From: an actinobacterium LLX17
Lineage (GTDB): Bacteria; Actinomycetota; Actinomycetes; Propionibacteriales; Nocardioidaceae
Assembly: GCA_000471045.1 (NCBI GenBank)
Contig: KI301992.1
Location: 1,682,060 to 1,746,059 of the forward strand
Length of the DNA stretch: 64,000 nucleotides
Direction of reading: 5' to 3'
Part shown: piece by piece, positions 42,212 to 50,564 of the stretch
How positions within the stretch are numbered: the stretch's first letter is position 1
How the letters are laid out: every line of letters starts with the position of its first letter
Translations under genes and position numbers: made by a program
Notes under the pieces: model-generated
What the model saw: only the letters and a program-made list of their open reading frames with translations
What the model was told of the DNA's origin: nothing
The model's database searches: none

Positions 42212-43900
42212 GTGCACAGCCCTCGTTCGGCCCGGCAGGTCCTTCTCGGCCCGCTGACCCGCAACGGCAGGCTGCTGGCGCGGGCCTACCCGTTGATCGC
42301 GCTGTGGCAGCTCGGTGAGGCCGCGGTGCCCGTGATGATCGGCGTCGTGATCGACCAGGGCGTCGACTCGGGCGAGGTGACGCCCTTCCTGCTGTCGCTG
42401 CTGGGGCTCTCGGCCGTGTTCCTTGCATTCAGCCTCAGCTACCGCTTCGGCGGTCGCATCGCCCTGCGCGCGCAGCAGGACGAGTCCCACCGCCTGCGCC
42501 TGGAGGTCGCTCGCCACGTCCTCGACCCGCGCGGCGTCGACGACGACCGGTTGTCGGGCGAGACGCTCTCGCTGGCGACGGCCGACGCCGACAAGGTCTC
42601 GTTCCTCGTCCGCCAGGTGGGCTTCACGCTGGCCTCGCTGGCAGCCGTCATCGTCACGGCGCTCTACCTGTTCACCGTCGACGTGACGCTGGCCGTGCTG
42701 ATCCTGCTCGGACTCCCCCTCACGATCGCCATCTCGCAGGCCGTGTCGCCGATGGTGGCGCGCCGCACCGAGCGTGAGCAGGCGGCGATCGCCGGTGCGG
42801 CCGGGCTGGCCGGCGACCTCGTGCAGGGCATCCGCCCCCTGAAGGGCATCGGGGCCGAGGACGTCGCCAGCCGCCGGTACGCCCGCGTGAGCCTCGCGGC
42901 GCAGCGGTCGGGCATCGTGACGGCCCGCTCCTGGGGCTACCTCAGCGGCCTCACGACCGTGATCGCCGGACTGTTCCTGGCCCTCGTCGCCTGGGTCGCC
43001 GGCACGAAGGCCCTGGACGGCGAGCTGTCCCTCGGGCAGCTCATCGCGGTGGTGGGCCTGACCCAGTTCCTCGCCGAGCCGATCAATGCGCTCGGCGACC
43101 TCAGTGCCCAGGCCGCCGCGTCCTGGGCCTCGGCCCGGCGGATCGCGGACTTCCTGGCCACCGAGCCCCAGGTGATCGAGGGCGAGCTCGTGCCGCCCGG
43201 CGACCGGCCCCAGGTGCTGCTCGTGGGGGTCGGCAGCGGGCCGCTGAAGGACGTGTCCCTGACCTCGCGCACGGGCGAGCTGCTGGCCGTCGCGGTCGAC
43301 GACCCGGCCGCGGCCGACGAGCTGGTGGCCCTGCTGGCCGGCGCGAAGCACCCGCACGTGGGCCACGTGTGGATCGGCGAGACGCCGCTCGAGGAGCTGA
43401 CGATCGCCGCTCGTCGCCGCGCCGTCCTGGTGATGCCGCACGAGACCTACCTCCCCGAGGGCACGCTCCGCTCGGTCGTCGACCCCGTCGGGCAGCTCTC
43501 CCCCGAGCGCCTCGAGCAGGTGCTGGCGGCCTCCGCCGCCGAGGACGTCGTCGCTCTGCACGCCGCCGGGCTCGACCACGCCGTGCGCGCCCGCGGATCC
43601 AGCCTCTCCGGCGGTCAACGACAACGCCTCTCGCTGGCGCGCGCCCTGGCCGCCGACCCGCCCGTGCTGGTGCTGCACGATCCCACCAGCGCAGTCGACG
43701 CCGTGACCGAGCAGCGGGTCGCGGCCGGCCTGCGCAAGCTTCGCCAGGAGTCCGGCGCCACGATCGTCATCACCAGCAGCCCGACGCTGCTTGCCGCCGC
43801 CGACCGCGTCATCTGGATCCGCGACGGCCGCGTGCTCGGCCGCGGCACCCACGCCGACCTGCTCGCCGAGGACGCCTACCGCGCGGCGGTGCTGCGATGA
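42212..43900 (+). CDS. ABC exporter half-transporter A, degenerate Walker motifs
   Basis: 562 residues: six-helix exporter domain (about 15-310) plus a nucleotide-binding domain. The ATP-binding domain has an intact signature LSGGQRQRLSLAR near 468-480 but no Walker A (the loop reads AVAVDDPAAADE), and Walker B is LVLHDPTSAVD, with His and Asp replacing Asp-Glu. It supplies only the signature half of an ATP site and pairs with the next gene. GTG 42212 has AAGGA 7 nt upstream; ATG 42197 is an alternative. Confidence 0.85.
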   Translation: MHSPRSARQVLLGPLTRNGRLLARAYPLIALWQLGEAAVPVMIGVVIDQGVDSGEVTPFLLSLLGLSAVFLAFSLSYRFGGRIALRAQQDESHRLRLEVARHVLDPRGVDDDRLSGETLSLATADADKVSFLVRQVGFTLASLAAVIVTALYLFTVDVTLAVLILLGLPLTIAISQAVSPMVARRTEREQAAIAGAAGLAGDLVQGIRPLKGIGAEDVASRRYARVSLAAQRSGIVTARSWGYLSGLTTVIAGLFLALVAWVAGTKALDGELSLGQLIAVVGLTQFLAEPINALGDLSAQAAASWASARRIADFLATEPQVIEGELVPPGDRPQVLLVGVGSGPLKDVSLTSRTGELLAVAVDDPAAADELVALLAGAKHPHVGHVWIGETPLEELTIAARRRAVLVMPHETYLPEGTLRSVVDPVGQLSPERLEQVLAASAAEDVVALHAAGLDHAVRARGSSLSGGQRQRLSLARALAADPPVLVLHDPTSAVDAVTEQRVAAGLRKLRQESGATIVITSSPTLLAAADRVIWIRDGRVLGRGTHADLLAEDAYRAAVLR

Positions 43901-45672
43901 CGGGAGCTGGGATGAGGGACCTCCTGCCCATCGCGTCGCGCCGCGACACGACGCGCGTGGCCCTGCGGCTGCTGATCCGCCAGCCGTGGGCGTCGGCCGC
44001 CACGGTGCTGAGCTTCGTCGTCGTGGGACTGGCCGGCGTCATCGCGCCGTACGCCCTCGGCGTGATCGTCGACGTCGTGCGCGACGGTGCTGAGCGGTCC
44101 GACCTGCTGCCGCCCGTGCTGGCCATCGTGATCGCCGCGCTCGTCGGCGCGGTCGCCGCCGTCTTCGCGGTCTCGACCCTGGCCCAGGCCGCCCTGCCCG
44201 CCCTCGCCGAGCTCCGGGAGGACGTGCTCGACCGCGCCCTGCACCTGGAGTCCAGCCGGCTCGAGTCCGCCGGCACGGGCGACGTGATGGCACGCGTCGG
44301 CGACGACGTGCGCACCGTCACCGACGCGCTCGACCAGGCCGTTCCCCTGCTGCTCGGATCGCTCACCGCCATCGTGTTCACCGGCGGCGGACTGTTCGCG
44401 CTCGACTGGCGCCTCGGCGTGGCCGGCCTGCTCGCGCTGCCGGTCTACGCCACGGCGCTCACCTGGTACCTGCCGCGCTCCGCGCCCATCTACCGCGGCG
44501 AGCGCATCGCCCAGGGCGAGCGGGCCGAGGCCCTGATGGCCGGGATCCAGGGCGCCTCGACGCTGCGCGTCTTCGGGCACGAGTCGATGGCGGTCGAGCG
44601 CATCGAGCACACGTCCGACGCGGCCCGCGGCCTCGCCCTCGACGTCTACGTGCTGCTCACCCGGTTCTGGGCCCGGATGAACCGCGCCGAGCTGCTCGGC
44701 CTGGTGTTCGTGCTCACGGCCGGATTCCTCCTGGTGCGGAACGATGCGGCCACGGTCGGCGCCGCCACGGCCGCGGCCCTCTACTTCCACCGCTTGTTCA
44801 ACCCCATCGGTGGCGTGCTCATGGTCTTCGACGACGTGCAGTCCTCGGGTGCCTCGCTCACCCGGCTCGCCGGTGTCGCCCTGCTGCCGGACGTCGACCG
44901 GGAGGTCCGTGAGCTCGACGACGAGCCGGTGCTGGAGATCGCGGGCGTCGGCCACGCCTGGGAGCCCGGCGTCCCCGTGCTGGCGGACGTCGACCTGCGC
45001 ATCGCTCCCGGCGAGCGCATCGCTCTCGTGGGCGCCACCGGCGCGGGCAAGACGACCCTGGCGGCCATCGCGGCCGGCCTCGTCGAGCCCACGACCGGCG
45101 AGGTGCAGCTGGCCGGACGCACGCTGGCCGAGCTCGGCAGCACCACGGTGCGCCGGCACGTGGCGGTCGTGTCGCAGGAGGTGCACGTCTTCACCGGCAC
45201 GCTGCGCGACAACCTCACGCTGGCACGGGCCGCCGCCACGGACGACGAGCTGCTCGACGCGCTCTCCCGCGTGGGGGCCGATGCGTGGCTCGGCACCCTG
45301 CCCGACGGGCTCGACACGACCGTGGGTGCGTTCGGCACCGCCCTCACGTCGGCCCGCGCCCAGCAGGTCGCCCTGGCCCGCGTGCTGCTGCACGACCCCG
45401 TGCTGGTGGTGCTGGACGAGGCCACGGCCGAGGCCGGATCGTCCGGTGCCCGTGACCTCGAGGACGCCGCGCTCGAGGTGACCCGCGGTCGCGCCGCCCT
45501 CGTGGTGGCCCACCGGCTCACCCAGGCCCGCACCGCCGACCGGGTCGTCGTGCTCGACCACGGGCTCGTCGTCGAGGAGGGCACCCACGACGAGCTCGTC
45601 GAGGCAGGCGGCCGCTACGCGACGCTCTGGCGTGCGTGGTCGGGCCCCTCGGCTGGGCGGCCTCTACGCTGA
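43897..45672 (+). CDS. ABC exporter half-transporter B, degenerate signature
   Basis: 591 residues: six-helix domain, then a nucleotide-binding domain with Walker A GATGAGKTT near 380 and Walker B LVVLDEAT near 510 intact. The signature is LTSARAQQVALAR instead of LSGGQxQR. With half-transporter A it would form one complete ATP site and one dead site. Family relatives export drugs, lipids or siderophores (IrtAB-like heterodimers); the adjacent siderophore-interacting protein makes an iron-chelate substrate plausible. ATG 43897 overlaps the upstream stop; ATG 43912 with GGGAG is an alternative. Confidence 0.88.
   Translation: MTGAGMRDLLPIASRRDTTRVALRLLIRQPWASAATVLSFVVVGLAGVIAPYALGVIVDVVRDGAERSDLLPPVLAIVIAALVGAVAAVFAVSTLAQAALPALAELREDVLDRALHLESSRLESAGTGDVMARVGDDVRTVTDALDQAVPLLLGSLTAIVFTGGGLFALDWRLGVAGLLALPVYATALTWYLPRSAPIYRGERIAQGERAEALMAGIQGASTLRVFGHESMAVERIEHTSDAARGLALDVYVLLTRFWARMNRAELLGLVFVLTAGFLLVRNDAATVGAATAAALYFHRLFNPIGGVLMVFDDVQSSGASLTRLAGVALLPDVDREVRELDDEPVLEIAGVGHAWEPGVPVLADVDLRIAPGERIALVGATGAGKTTLAAIAAGLVEPTTGEVQLAGRTLAELGSTTVRRHVAVVSQEVHVFTGTLRDNLTLARAAATDDELLDALSRVGADAWLGTLPDGLDTTVGAFGTALTSARAQQVALARVLLHDPVLVVLDEATAEAGSSGARDLEDAALEVTRGRAALVVAHRLTQARTADRVVVLDHGLVVEEGTHDELVEAGGRYATLWRAWSGPSAGRPLR
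45665..45670 (+). promoter_or_regulatory. -10 element, leaderless promoter of the thioesterase-like gene
   Basis: TACGCT inside the last codons of the ABC gene, 7 nt before ATG 45678. Confidence 0.5.
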
Positions 45673-45677
45673 ACGAC

Positions 45678-46046
45678 ATGGCTCAGCTCCAGCGCACCGT
45701 CACCCAGGACGACACCGCCCTCGCCGTGGGCAGCGGCGACGTGGAGGTGCTCGGCACCCCCGTGGTCGTCGCCTGGCTGGAGGCAGCCACCTGCGCAGCC
45801 CTCGAGCTCGCGGAAGGCGAGACGAGCGTCGGTACCGAGGTCTGCGTCCGACACCTGGCGCCCTCAGTCGTCGGCGCCGTCGTGACGGCCACCGCCGAGG
45901 TCACCGAGCGTGCCGGCCGCGTGGTCACGTTCTCGGTGCACGCCACCGACGGCGACACCCGCGTCGCCGAGGGAACGATCACGCGGGCGGTCGTCGACCG
46001 GACACGATTCCTCGACCGGCTCCCCCCACCCGACAGCACCGTGTGA
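45678..46046 (+). CDS. Hotdog-fold thioesterase-like protein (FlK-like)
   Basis: 122 residues. VVVAWLEAATCAAL near 28-41 and TSVGTEVCVRHLAPSVVGAVVTATAEV follow the fluoroacetyl-CoA thioesterase-like (FlK) hotdog pattern. It probably hydrolyses or binds an acyl-CoA; the substrate is unknown. It sits 35 bp before the bL37 gene. Confidence 0.8.
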   Translation: MAQLQRTVTQDDTALAVGSGDVEVLGTPVVVAWLEAATCAALELAEGETSVGTEVCVRHLAPSVVGAVVTATAEVTERAGRVVTFSVHATDGDTRVAEGTITRAVVDRTRFLDRLPPPDSTV

Positions 46047-46081
46047 CACCATGGGCAGTCGCATCTTTCGAGGAGGACCCC

Positions 46082-46156
46082 ATGGGCAAGACCGGACGCA
46101 AGCGCCGCGCGCGTCGCAAGAAGGGCGCCAACCACGGCAAGCGCCCCAACGCGTGA
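46082..46156 (+). CDS. 50S ribosomal protein bL37
   Basis: 24 codons: MGKTGRKRRARRKKG then ANHGKRPNA. The C-terminal ANHGKRPNA end and Arg/Lys-rich body match the tiny actinobacterial large-subunit protein bL37 seen in mycobacterial ribosome structures. GAGGAGG lies about 6 nt before the ATG. Easily missed because of size. A perfect terminator follows 3 bp after the stop. Confidence 0.9.
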   Translation: MGKTGRKRRARRKKGANHGKRPNA

Positions 46157-46159
46157 CAC

Positions 46160-46196
46160 ACGACGAAGCCCCCGCTCATGGCGGGGGCTTCGTCGT
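46160..46196. terminator. Bidirectional hairpin terminator between bL37 and rsrA
   Basis: A perfect 16-bp stem (ACGACGAAGCCCCCGC and its complement) with a 5-nt loop TCATG. It lies between the convergent bL37 and rsrA stops and is the clearest terminator of the window. There is no U-tract; high GC is typical. Confidence 0.85.
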
Positions 46197-46205
46197 TGGT
46201 GCGGG

Positions 46206-46520
46206 CTACGGCTGGGTGCGCCGGACCTCGGTGTAGGTCACCTGGGTCTCGATGCGCGTGACCTCGGCCTGACCGATCTGCACCTGCACGGTGCGGATGG
46301 ACTCCAGCACCTTCTCGCGCAGCGGCTGCGGAGCGACCTCCGAGCACGAGCGGGAGACGAGCTTGCGCACGACCTGCTCGAGGTCGTAGGCCGACAAGCA
46401 CGTGGAGCAGTCGTCGAGGTGCGTCTGGATCTCGTCGCAGCTGGCGTCGTCGATCTCGTGGTCGATGAACAGGTACAGGTTCTGCAGCGCCTCGCCGCAG
46501 TCGGGTCCTTCGCAGGTCAT
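46206..46520 (-). CDS. rsrA: Mycothiol-system anti-sigma factor (RsrA/RshA)
   Basis: 104 residues. ZAS motif H34-L-D-D-C38-S-T-C41 plus N-terminal C3, C8 and C28, the zinc and disulfide switch of RsrA. Thiol oxidation releases the cognate sigma factor. Its start overlaps the sigR stop (ATGA), ensuring balanced synthesis. Confidence 0.93.
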   Translation of the reverse strand: MTCEGPDCGEALQNLYLFIDHEIDDASCDEIQTHLDDCSTCLSAYDLEQVVRKLVSRSCSEVAPQPLREKVLESIRTVQVQIGQAEVTRIETQVTYTEVRRTQP

Positions 46521-47149
46521 GTCGCCTCCCCTGCTGCCACGGGCATGCCGCGGTCACGTGCGTAGTCGGCCAGCATCTCGCGGAGCTGACGACGCCCCCG
46601 GTGCAGCCGCGACATCACGGTGCCGATGGGAGTGTCCATGATCTCGGCGATCTCCTTGTACGGGAAACCCTCGACGTCGGCGAGGTAGACCGCGTACCGG
46701 AAGTCCTCCGGAAGCTCCTGCAGCGCGTCCTTGACGTCGCTGTCGGGCAGGTGCTCGAGGGCCTCCATCTCGGCGGACTTCAACCCGCTCGAGGTGTGCG
46801 CCGCGGCGGCCGCGATCTGCCAGTCCTCGACCTCCTCGGTCACCTGCTGCGGCTGCCGCTGCTTCTTGCGGTAGCTGTTGATGTAGGTGTTGGTGAGGAT
46901 GCGGTACAGCCAGGCCTTGAGGTTCGTGCCGGGCTTGAACTGGTGGAAGGCCGTGAAGGCCTTGGCGAACGTCTCCTGCACCAGGTCCTCGGCGTCGGCC
47001 GGGTTGCGCGTCATGCGCAGCGCCGCCGAGTAGAGCTGGTCGAGGAAGGGCAGGGCGTCGGCCTCGAAGCGCGCTTGGCGCTGCTCCGGGGTCTCGGTCG
47101 CCCGATCGTCGGGCGTGGGGTTCTCGGGGGTGGTGGCGCTGTCATCCAT
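46517..47149 (-). CDS. sigR: ECF sigma factor SigR/SigH
   Basis: 210 residues for the short form from ATG 47149. Region 2 with [14 protein letters not shown] and [30 protein letters not shown]; region 4 with [30 protein letters not shown]. It drives the thiol-oxidative stress regulon (thioredoxin, mycothiol recycling). The same frame is open upstream to GTG 47230, which has an AAGGAGG site and would add 27 residues. A GGAAT-N18-GTT promoter upstream of that GTG implies an induced longer isoform, as with Streptomyces sigma-R prime. Confidence 0.93.
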   Translation of the reverse strand: MDDSATTPENPTPDDRATETPEQRQARFEADALPFLDQLYSAALRMTRNPADAEDLVQETFAKAFTAFHQFKPGTNLKAWLYRILTNTYINSYRKKQRQPQQVTEEVEDWQIAAAAAHTSSGLKSAEMEALEHLPDSDVKDALQELPEDFRYAVYLADVEGFPYKEIAEIMDTPIGTVMSRLHRGRRQLREMLADYARDRGMPVAAGEAT

Positions 47150-47157
47150 CACCGTCG

Positions 47158-47163
47158 AGCCTA
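47158..47163 (-). promoter_or_regulatory. -10 of the housekeeping sigR promoter (P1 candidate)
   Basis: TAGGCT on the minus strand, 8 nt before ATG 47149; would give a near-leaderless mRNA for the short isoform. Confidence 0.5.
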
Positions 47164-47227
47164 CTCCCGTGACACCGCGGTGCACGGGGGTGGCGACCGT
47201 CGTGGACGGACGTTCTTCGCAAGCGAG

Positions 47228-47242
47228 CACGTGGACCTCCTT
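47228..47242 (-). promoter_or_regulatory. Ribosome binding site and GTG start of the long SigR isoform
   Basis: On the minus strand AAGGAGG is followed after 5 nt by GTG 47230, in frame with sigR. The 27 extra residues start (M)[10 protein letters not shown] and contain a Cys. Confidence 0.6.
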
Positions 47243-47252
47243 CGCGGGGGTC

Positions 47253-47278
47253 AACGACGCGGGGGTGACCGCTATTCC
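47253..47278 (-). promoter_or_regulatory. SigR-type autoregulatory promoter (P2)
   Basis: GGAAT, 18 bp, GTT on the minus strand: an exact match to the SigR/SigH consensus. GGAAT overlaps the last Glu codon and stop of the SRAP gene. The transcript would start near 47246, just ahead of the long-form ribosome binding site. Confidence 0.75.
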
Positions 47279-47994
47279 GGCGCGAGCGGCTCCACCAGCT
47301 CGGGACCGTTGTTGCGGACGTTGTTGACGGCGGTGGAGACCGGCCACGCCTGCAGCAGGCCCGGGGTCGCCGGCGCCAGCAGGCCGAACAGCTCGTCACG
47401 CGGGTGCGGGGCCGGGTCGAGCCAGGCGTCGAGGTGCTCGGGCGGCACGACGAAGGGCGCCCGGTCATGGATCCGGCCGTCCTCGCCCTCGGCGGCCGTC
47501 GTGAGGATCGTGAACGAGACGAGCCACTCGGCATCCGGCTCGTTGCGGGGCTTCCAGAACTCGTAGAGCCCGGCCAGCCCCATGCCGGAGTCACCGGGGG
47601 TGATGAAGAAGGGCTGCTTCGGCGGCTTGCCGCCGCCGGTGTCCGGACCCTGGTACCACTCGTAGAACCCGTCGACCGGCACGACGGCACGACGCTTGGC
47701 GAACGCCCGCTTGTACGACGGCTTCTCGTCGACCGTCTCGGACCGGGCGTTGATCATCTTGTTGCCGATGGCCGGGTCCTTGGCCCAGCTGGGCACCAAC
47801 CCCCACTTCGCCGTGGTGAGCTCACGCGTGACCGCGGCCGAGTCGGCGGCGGCCCGAGCGATCACCAGCGGCGCCCGCTTGGTGGGCGCCATGTTGTAGT
47901 CAGCACCGATCGTGTCCTCGGCGTCAGCGAGGGTCGTCCCGAAGTCGTCGTTCAGACGGTTCGAGGTCCGCGAGGTGGCATACCGGCCGCACAT
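47272..47994 (-). CDS. SRAP-domain protein (HMCES/YedK) for abasic-site DNA crosslinks
   Basis: 240 residues. Starts MCGRYA, with catalytic Cys2 exposed after Met removal; NMAPT near 34-38, [19 protein letters not shown] near 80-98, VPVDGFYEW near 104-112, and the His of IHDRAPFVV. Such enzymes form a thiazolidine link with abasic sites in single-stranded DNA to protect them. ATG 47994 is 6 nt after a leaderless -10. It precedes sigR, whose promoter P2 lies in its stop codon. Confidence 0.95.
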   Translation of the reverse strand: MCGRYATSRTSNRLNDDFGTTLADAEDTIGADYNMAPTKRAPLVIARAAADSAAVTRELTTAKWGLVPSWAKDPAIGNKMINARSETVDEKPSYKRAFAKRRAVVPVDGFYEWYQGPDTGGGKPPKQPFFITPGDSGMGLAGLYEFWKPRNEPDAEWLVSFTILTTAAEGEDGRIHDRAPFVVPPEHLDAWLDPAPHPRDELFGLLAPATPGLLQAWPVSTAVNNVRNNGPELVEPLAPE

Positions 47995-48000
47995 GCGGCC

Positions 48001-48006
48001 ACTCTA
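48001..48006 (-). promoter_or_regulatory. -10 element, leaderless promoter of the SRAP gene
   Basis: TAGAGT on the minus strand, 6 nt before ATG 47994. Confidence 0.55.
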
Positions 48007-48017
48007 GGACGGGCCAG

Positions 48018-48689
48018 CTACGAGGGGGCTGCCAGCCGCGACAGCAGCCACGCGAGCCCGTCGACCGACTCCGGCAGCCACTCGACCCAGATGCGCGGCT
48101 CGGGTTGGTCCGACAACGTCTCGGCCAGCACCTTGGCCAACAACGCCACTCCCACGGCGTCGGTGTCCTCCCGCGCGGTCAACGCCACGAACCGGTCGCT
48201 CGCCACCCGGGCCAACGCGTCGTGGGCCGGGAAGACCGTGCACAGTGCGTGCGAGACCTCCAGCGCCCCCAGCGCGTCCTCGAGCGCCGCCCCCGGCGCG
48301 TAGCCGGGTCGCCGTCGGCCGAGCTCCACCACCACCAGGGCGTGCGTCGTCGCGACCTCCCAATCGCGATGCGCTGCCTGGCGGTACACGTCGTCGAGCC
48401 GGGACCGCAGGTGCGGCACCGTGCCCAACGCCGTGAGGGGATCGTGACATGAGGCGTCGATGACGAACTGCGTAGCGCTCCCCATCCACGCGTCCACCAC
48501 CGCCCTCACGGTCACGAAGTCCGGGTCGCGGTCACCGTAGGCGGCTGCGACCCGATCCAGCGCCTCGGCCAACGGCACGCCCTGCGACGCTGCACTCGCT
48601 CCCACCTCGAGTGCAACGTCGACCAGGGACGGCCGGCCGTGGCGCACGGCGTCGACGAGGGCGGCGGTCGCGGTGTCGAGATCGGACAT
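48018..48689 (-). CDS. Unknown protein with degenerate GGDEF-like region
   Basis: 223 residues. The middle (CHDPLTALGTVPHLRSRLDDVYR near 81-103, then THALVVVELG) resembles the start of a diguanylate cyclase domain (DPLTGLxNR), but no GGDEF motif follows, so catalysis is unlikely. GGGAGG is 8 nt before ATG 48689. It diverges from the membrane-anchored sigma factor, with which it may share regulation (inference). Confidence 0.6.
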   Translation of the reverse strand: MSDLDTATAALVDAVRHGRPSLVDVALEVGASAASQGVPLAEALDRVAAAYGDRDPDFVTVRAVVDAWMGSATQFVIDASCHDPLTALGTVPHLRSRLDDVYRQAAHRDWEVATTHALVVVELGRRRPGYAPGAALEDALGALEVSHALCTVFPAHDALARVASDRFVALTAREDTDAVGVALLAKVLAETLSDQPEPRIWVEWLPESVDGLAWLLSRLAAPS

Positions 48690-48899
48690 CTGCGGGCCTC
48701 CCTGTGCGTCGTCGTCGAGCGGATTCAGGAGTGAAACGGCTGACCCCCGCCGTCATGACGCGATCTCGCAGAAAAACTTTTCGGAGCGGCGAATCCCCCA
48801 TTTCTCAGATGGAACTCACAGGCGCAGGAGCCCCGCCCTCATGGTGTCGCGTGACCCCACCCGTGAGACGCTCGTTACGGCAGTGAGGGAGGTCGAATC
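48690..48899. promoter_or_regulatory. 210-bp divergent promoter region
   Basis: It contains an unusually AT-rich patch AGAAAAACTTTTC (48772-48784) and ECF-like -35 candidates (TGAAAC at 48731-48736, GGAAC at 48812-48816) with no -10 that I could fix. GGGAGG precedes GTG 48900. The region probably serves both divergent genes. Confidence 0.4.
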
Positions 48900-50552
48900 G
48901 TGACCGAGCAGTCTGTCGTCGCGTCCGGAGAGATGGGCGCGTCCGACGCGGACCTGATCCTCGACGTGCGCCGCGGCGATGTCGAGGCCTACGGCGTGCT
49001 CTTCGACCGGCACCGCGTGGCGGCCCTCCGCCTCGCCCGACAGCTCGTGCACGGCCCTGACGCCGACGACCTCGTCGCCGAGGCGTTCATCAAGGTGCTC
49101 GGCGTCCTGCAGCGCGGCGGTGGACCCGACGTCGCCTTCCGCGCTTACCTCCTGACGGCCGTGCGCCGCCTGCACATCGACGCCATCCGCACGGTGCAGC
49201 GCGTGCGCCCCACCGACGACGAAGCAGAGCTCGACCGCGCGGTCGAGTTCATCGATCCCGCCACCCTGGGCTTCGAGCGCGGCGCCGCGGCCCAAGCCTT
49301 CGCCTCGCTGCCGGAGCGCTGGCAGCTCGTGCTGTGGCACCTCGACGTCGAGGGCCAGAAGCCGGCCGACATCGCTCCCCTGCTCGGCATCAGTCCCAAC
49401 ACCGTCTCCGCGCTCGCCTACCGGGCCCGCGAGGGCCTGCGCCAGGCGTACCTGCAGCAGCACCTCGCGCCCAGCCTGGACCCGAGCTGCCGCGCCACGA
49501 TCGCCAAGCTGGGCGCGCACGTGCGCCGCGGCCTCTCGGCCCGTGACTCCACCAAGGTCGAGGACCACCTCGACACGTGTGCGCGCTGCATGGGCCTGTA
49601 CCTCGAGCTGCGGGAGGTCAACGGCGACCTCGCCGGCATCCTGGCTCCGGCCGTGCTCGGCAGCTCGGCCCTCGGCTACCTCGGCACCGCTGCCGCCGGG
49701 CTCGGCCAGGCCTCGGCCATCGGCGCCGGGACCGCCGCCGGCCTCGGCCTCTCGGCCAAGGTGGTCGCCGCCGAGGCCGCGCGCGTCATGACCATCCCCG
49801 CCCAGGTCGCCGTCGGCGCCGGCGTCATCAGCTCCGCGCCGGTCGCGGTCGCCACCACCGTCGTCGTGGCGAGCGTGGCCACGGCGGGCGTGGTCGCCAC
49901 CACGACCGACTTCGGCTCGCAGGCTCCCTTCGCATCGCCCTCCTCGAGTCCCAGCGCCCCGGCCACGCCGGATGCCAGCACTGACGCGAGCCCCAGCCCC
50001 GAGCCGGTCCCGTCGACGACCCCCGACGTGGTGCCCAGTGTCGAGCCCACGTTGCAGCCCACGGCCGAGCCCACGCCCGAGGTGACACCGGATCCCCCGG
50101 CCGAGGAGCCGTCTGCGCCGACGCCCCCTTCGCCCCCTCCCCCGCCGCCTCCGCCACCGCCGGTCGTGCCCACCGACTTCGGTCTCGGCACCATCTCCAC
50201 GGCGAACGATCGCCCGTACCTGCAGCGGCGCATCACCATCCCGATCACGGCGGCGTGGCATCCCGACGGCCGTCCCGTCGACCGTGGCGTCATCGTGCGC
50301 CTCGACTTCACCGGGTGGGTGCAGTTCCGCGGCACGTCGACGCCCGGCTGGACGTGCGACGCGCCGGCCGGTCGAAGCGTCGTGGCGGTCACCTGTGGCA
50401 CGACGCTGCCGGCCGGGGCGGGCGGCCAGCTCGCGGTCTCGGTCACGGGCATCCGCCCCGCGGCCCGCGTCGGTCTTGCGGCCCGCGAGGACCCCAATCC
50501 CGCCAACGACACCGCCTACGTCACGACGCCTGCCTGGTTCCTGCTGCTCTGA
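48900..50552 (+). CDS. ECF sigma factor fused to zinc-finger, membrane and extracytoplasmic domains
   Basis: 550 residues. Sigma region 2 (about 20-95, GPDADDLVAEAFIKVLGVL), region 4 (about 125-180, KPADIAPLLGISPNTVSALAYRAREGLR), an anti-sigma-like zinc finger H223-L-D-T-C-A-R-C230, an Ala/Gly/Val-rich stretch including a membrane helix near 313-335, a Ser/Pro/Glu-rich spacer with a run of prolines (about 340-415), and a 130-residue C-terminal beta-rich domain outside the membrane with a Cys pair (WTCDAPAG, VTCGTT). It looks like sensor, anti-sigma and sigma in one chain, comparable to ECF groups with C-terminal membrane extensions. Confidence 0.85.
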   Translation: MTEQSVVASGEMGASDADLILDVRRGDVEAYGVLFDRHRVAALRLARQLVHGPDADDLVAEAFIKVLGVLQRGGGPDVAFRAYLLTAVRRLHIDAIRTVQRVRPTDDEAELDRAVEFIDPATLGFERGAAAQAFASLPERWQLVLWHLDVEGQKPADIAPLLGISPNTVSALAYRAREGLRQAYLQQHLAPSLDPSCRATIAKLGAHVRRGLSARDSTKVEDHLDTCARCMGLYLELREVNGDLAGILAPAVLGSSALGYLGTAAAGLGQASAIGAGTAAGLGLSAKVVAAEAARVMTIPAQVAVGAGVISSAPVAVATTVVVASVATAGVVATTTDFGSQAPFASPSSSPSAPATPDASTDASPSPEPVPSTTPDVVPSVEPTLQPTAEPTPEVTPDPPAEEPSAPTPPSPPPPPPPPPPVVPTDFGLGTISTANDRPYLQRRITIPITAAWHPDGRPVDRGVIVRLDFTGWVQFRGTSTPGWTCDAPAGRSVVAVTCGTTLPAGAGGQLAVSVTGIRPAARVGLAAREDPNPANDTAYVTTPAWFLLL

Positions 50553-50564
50553 TAGACAGGTCCC

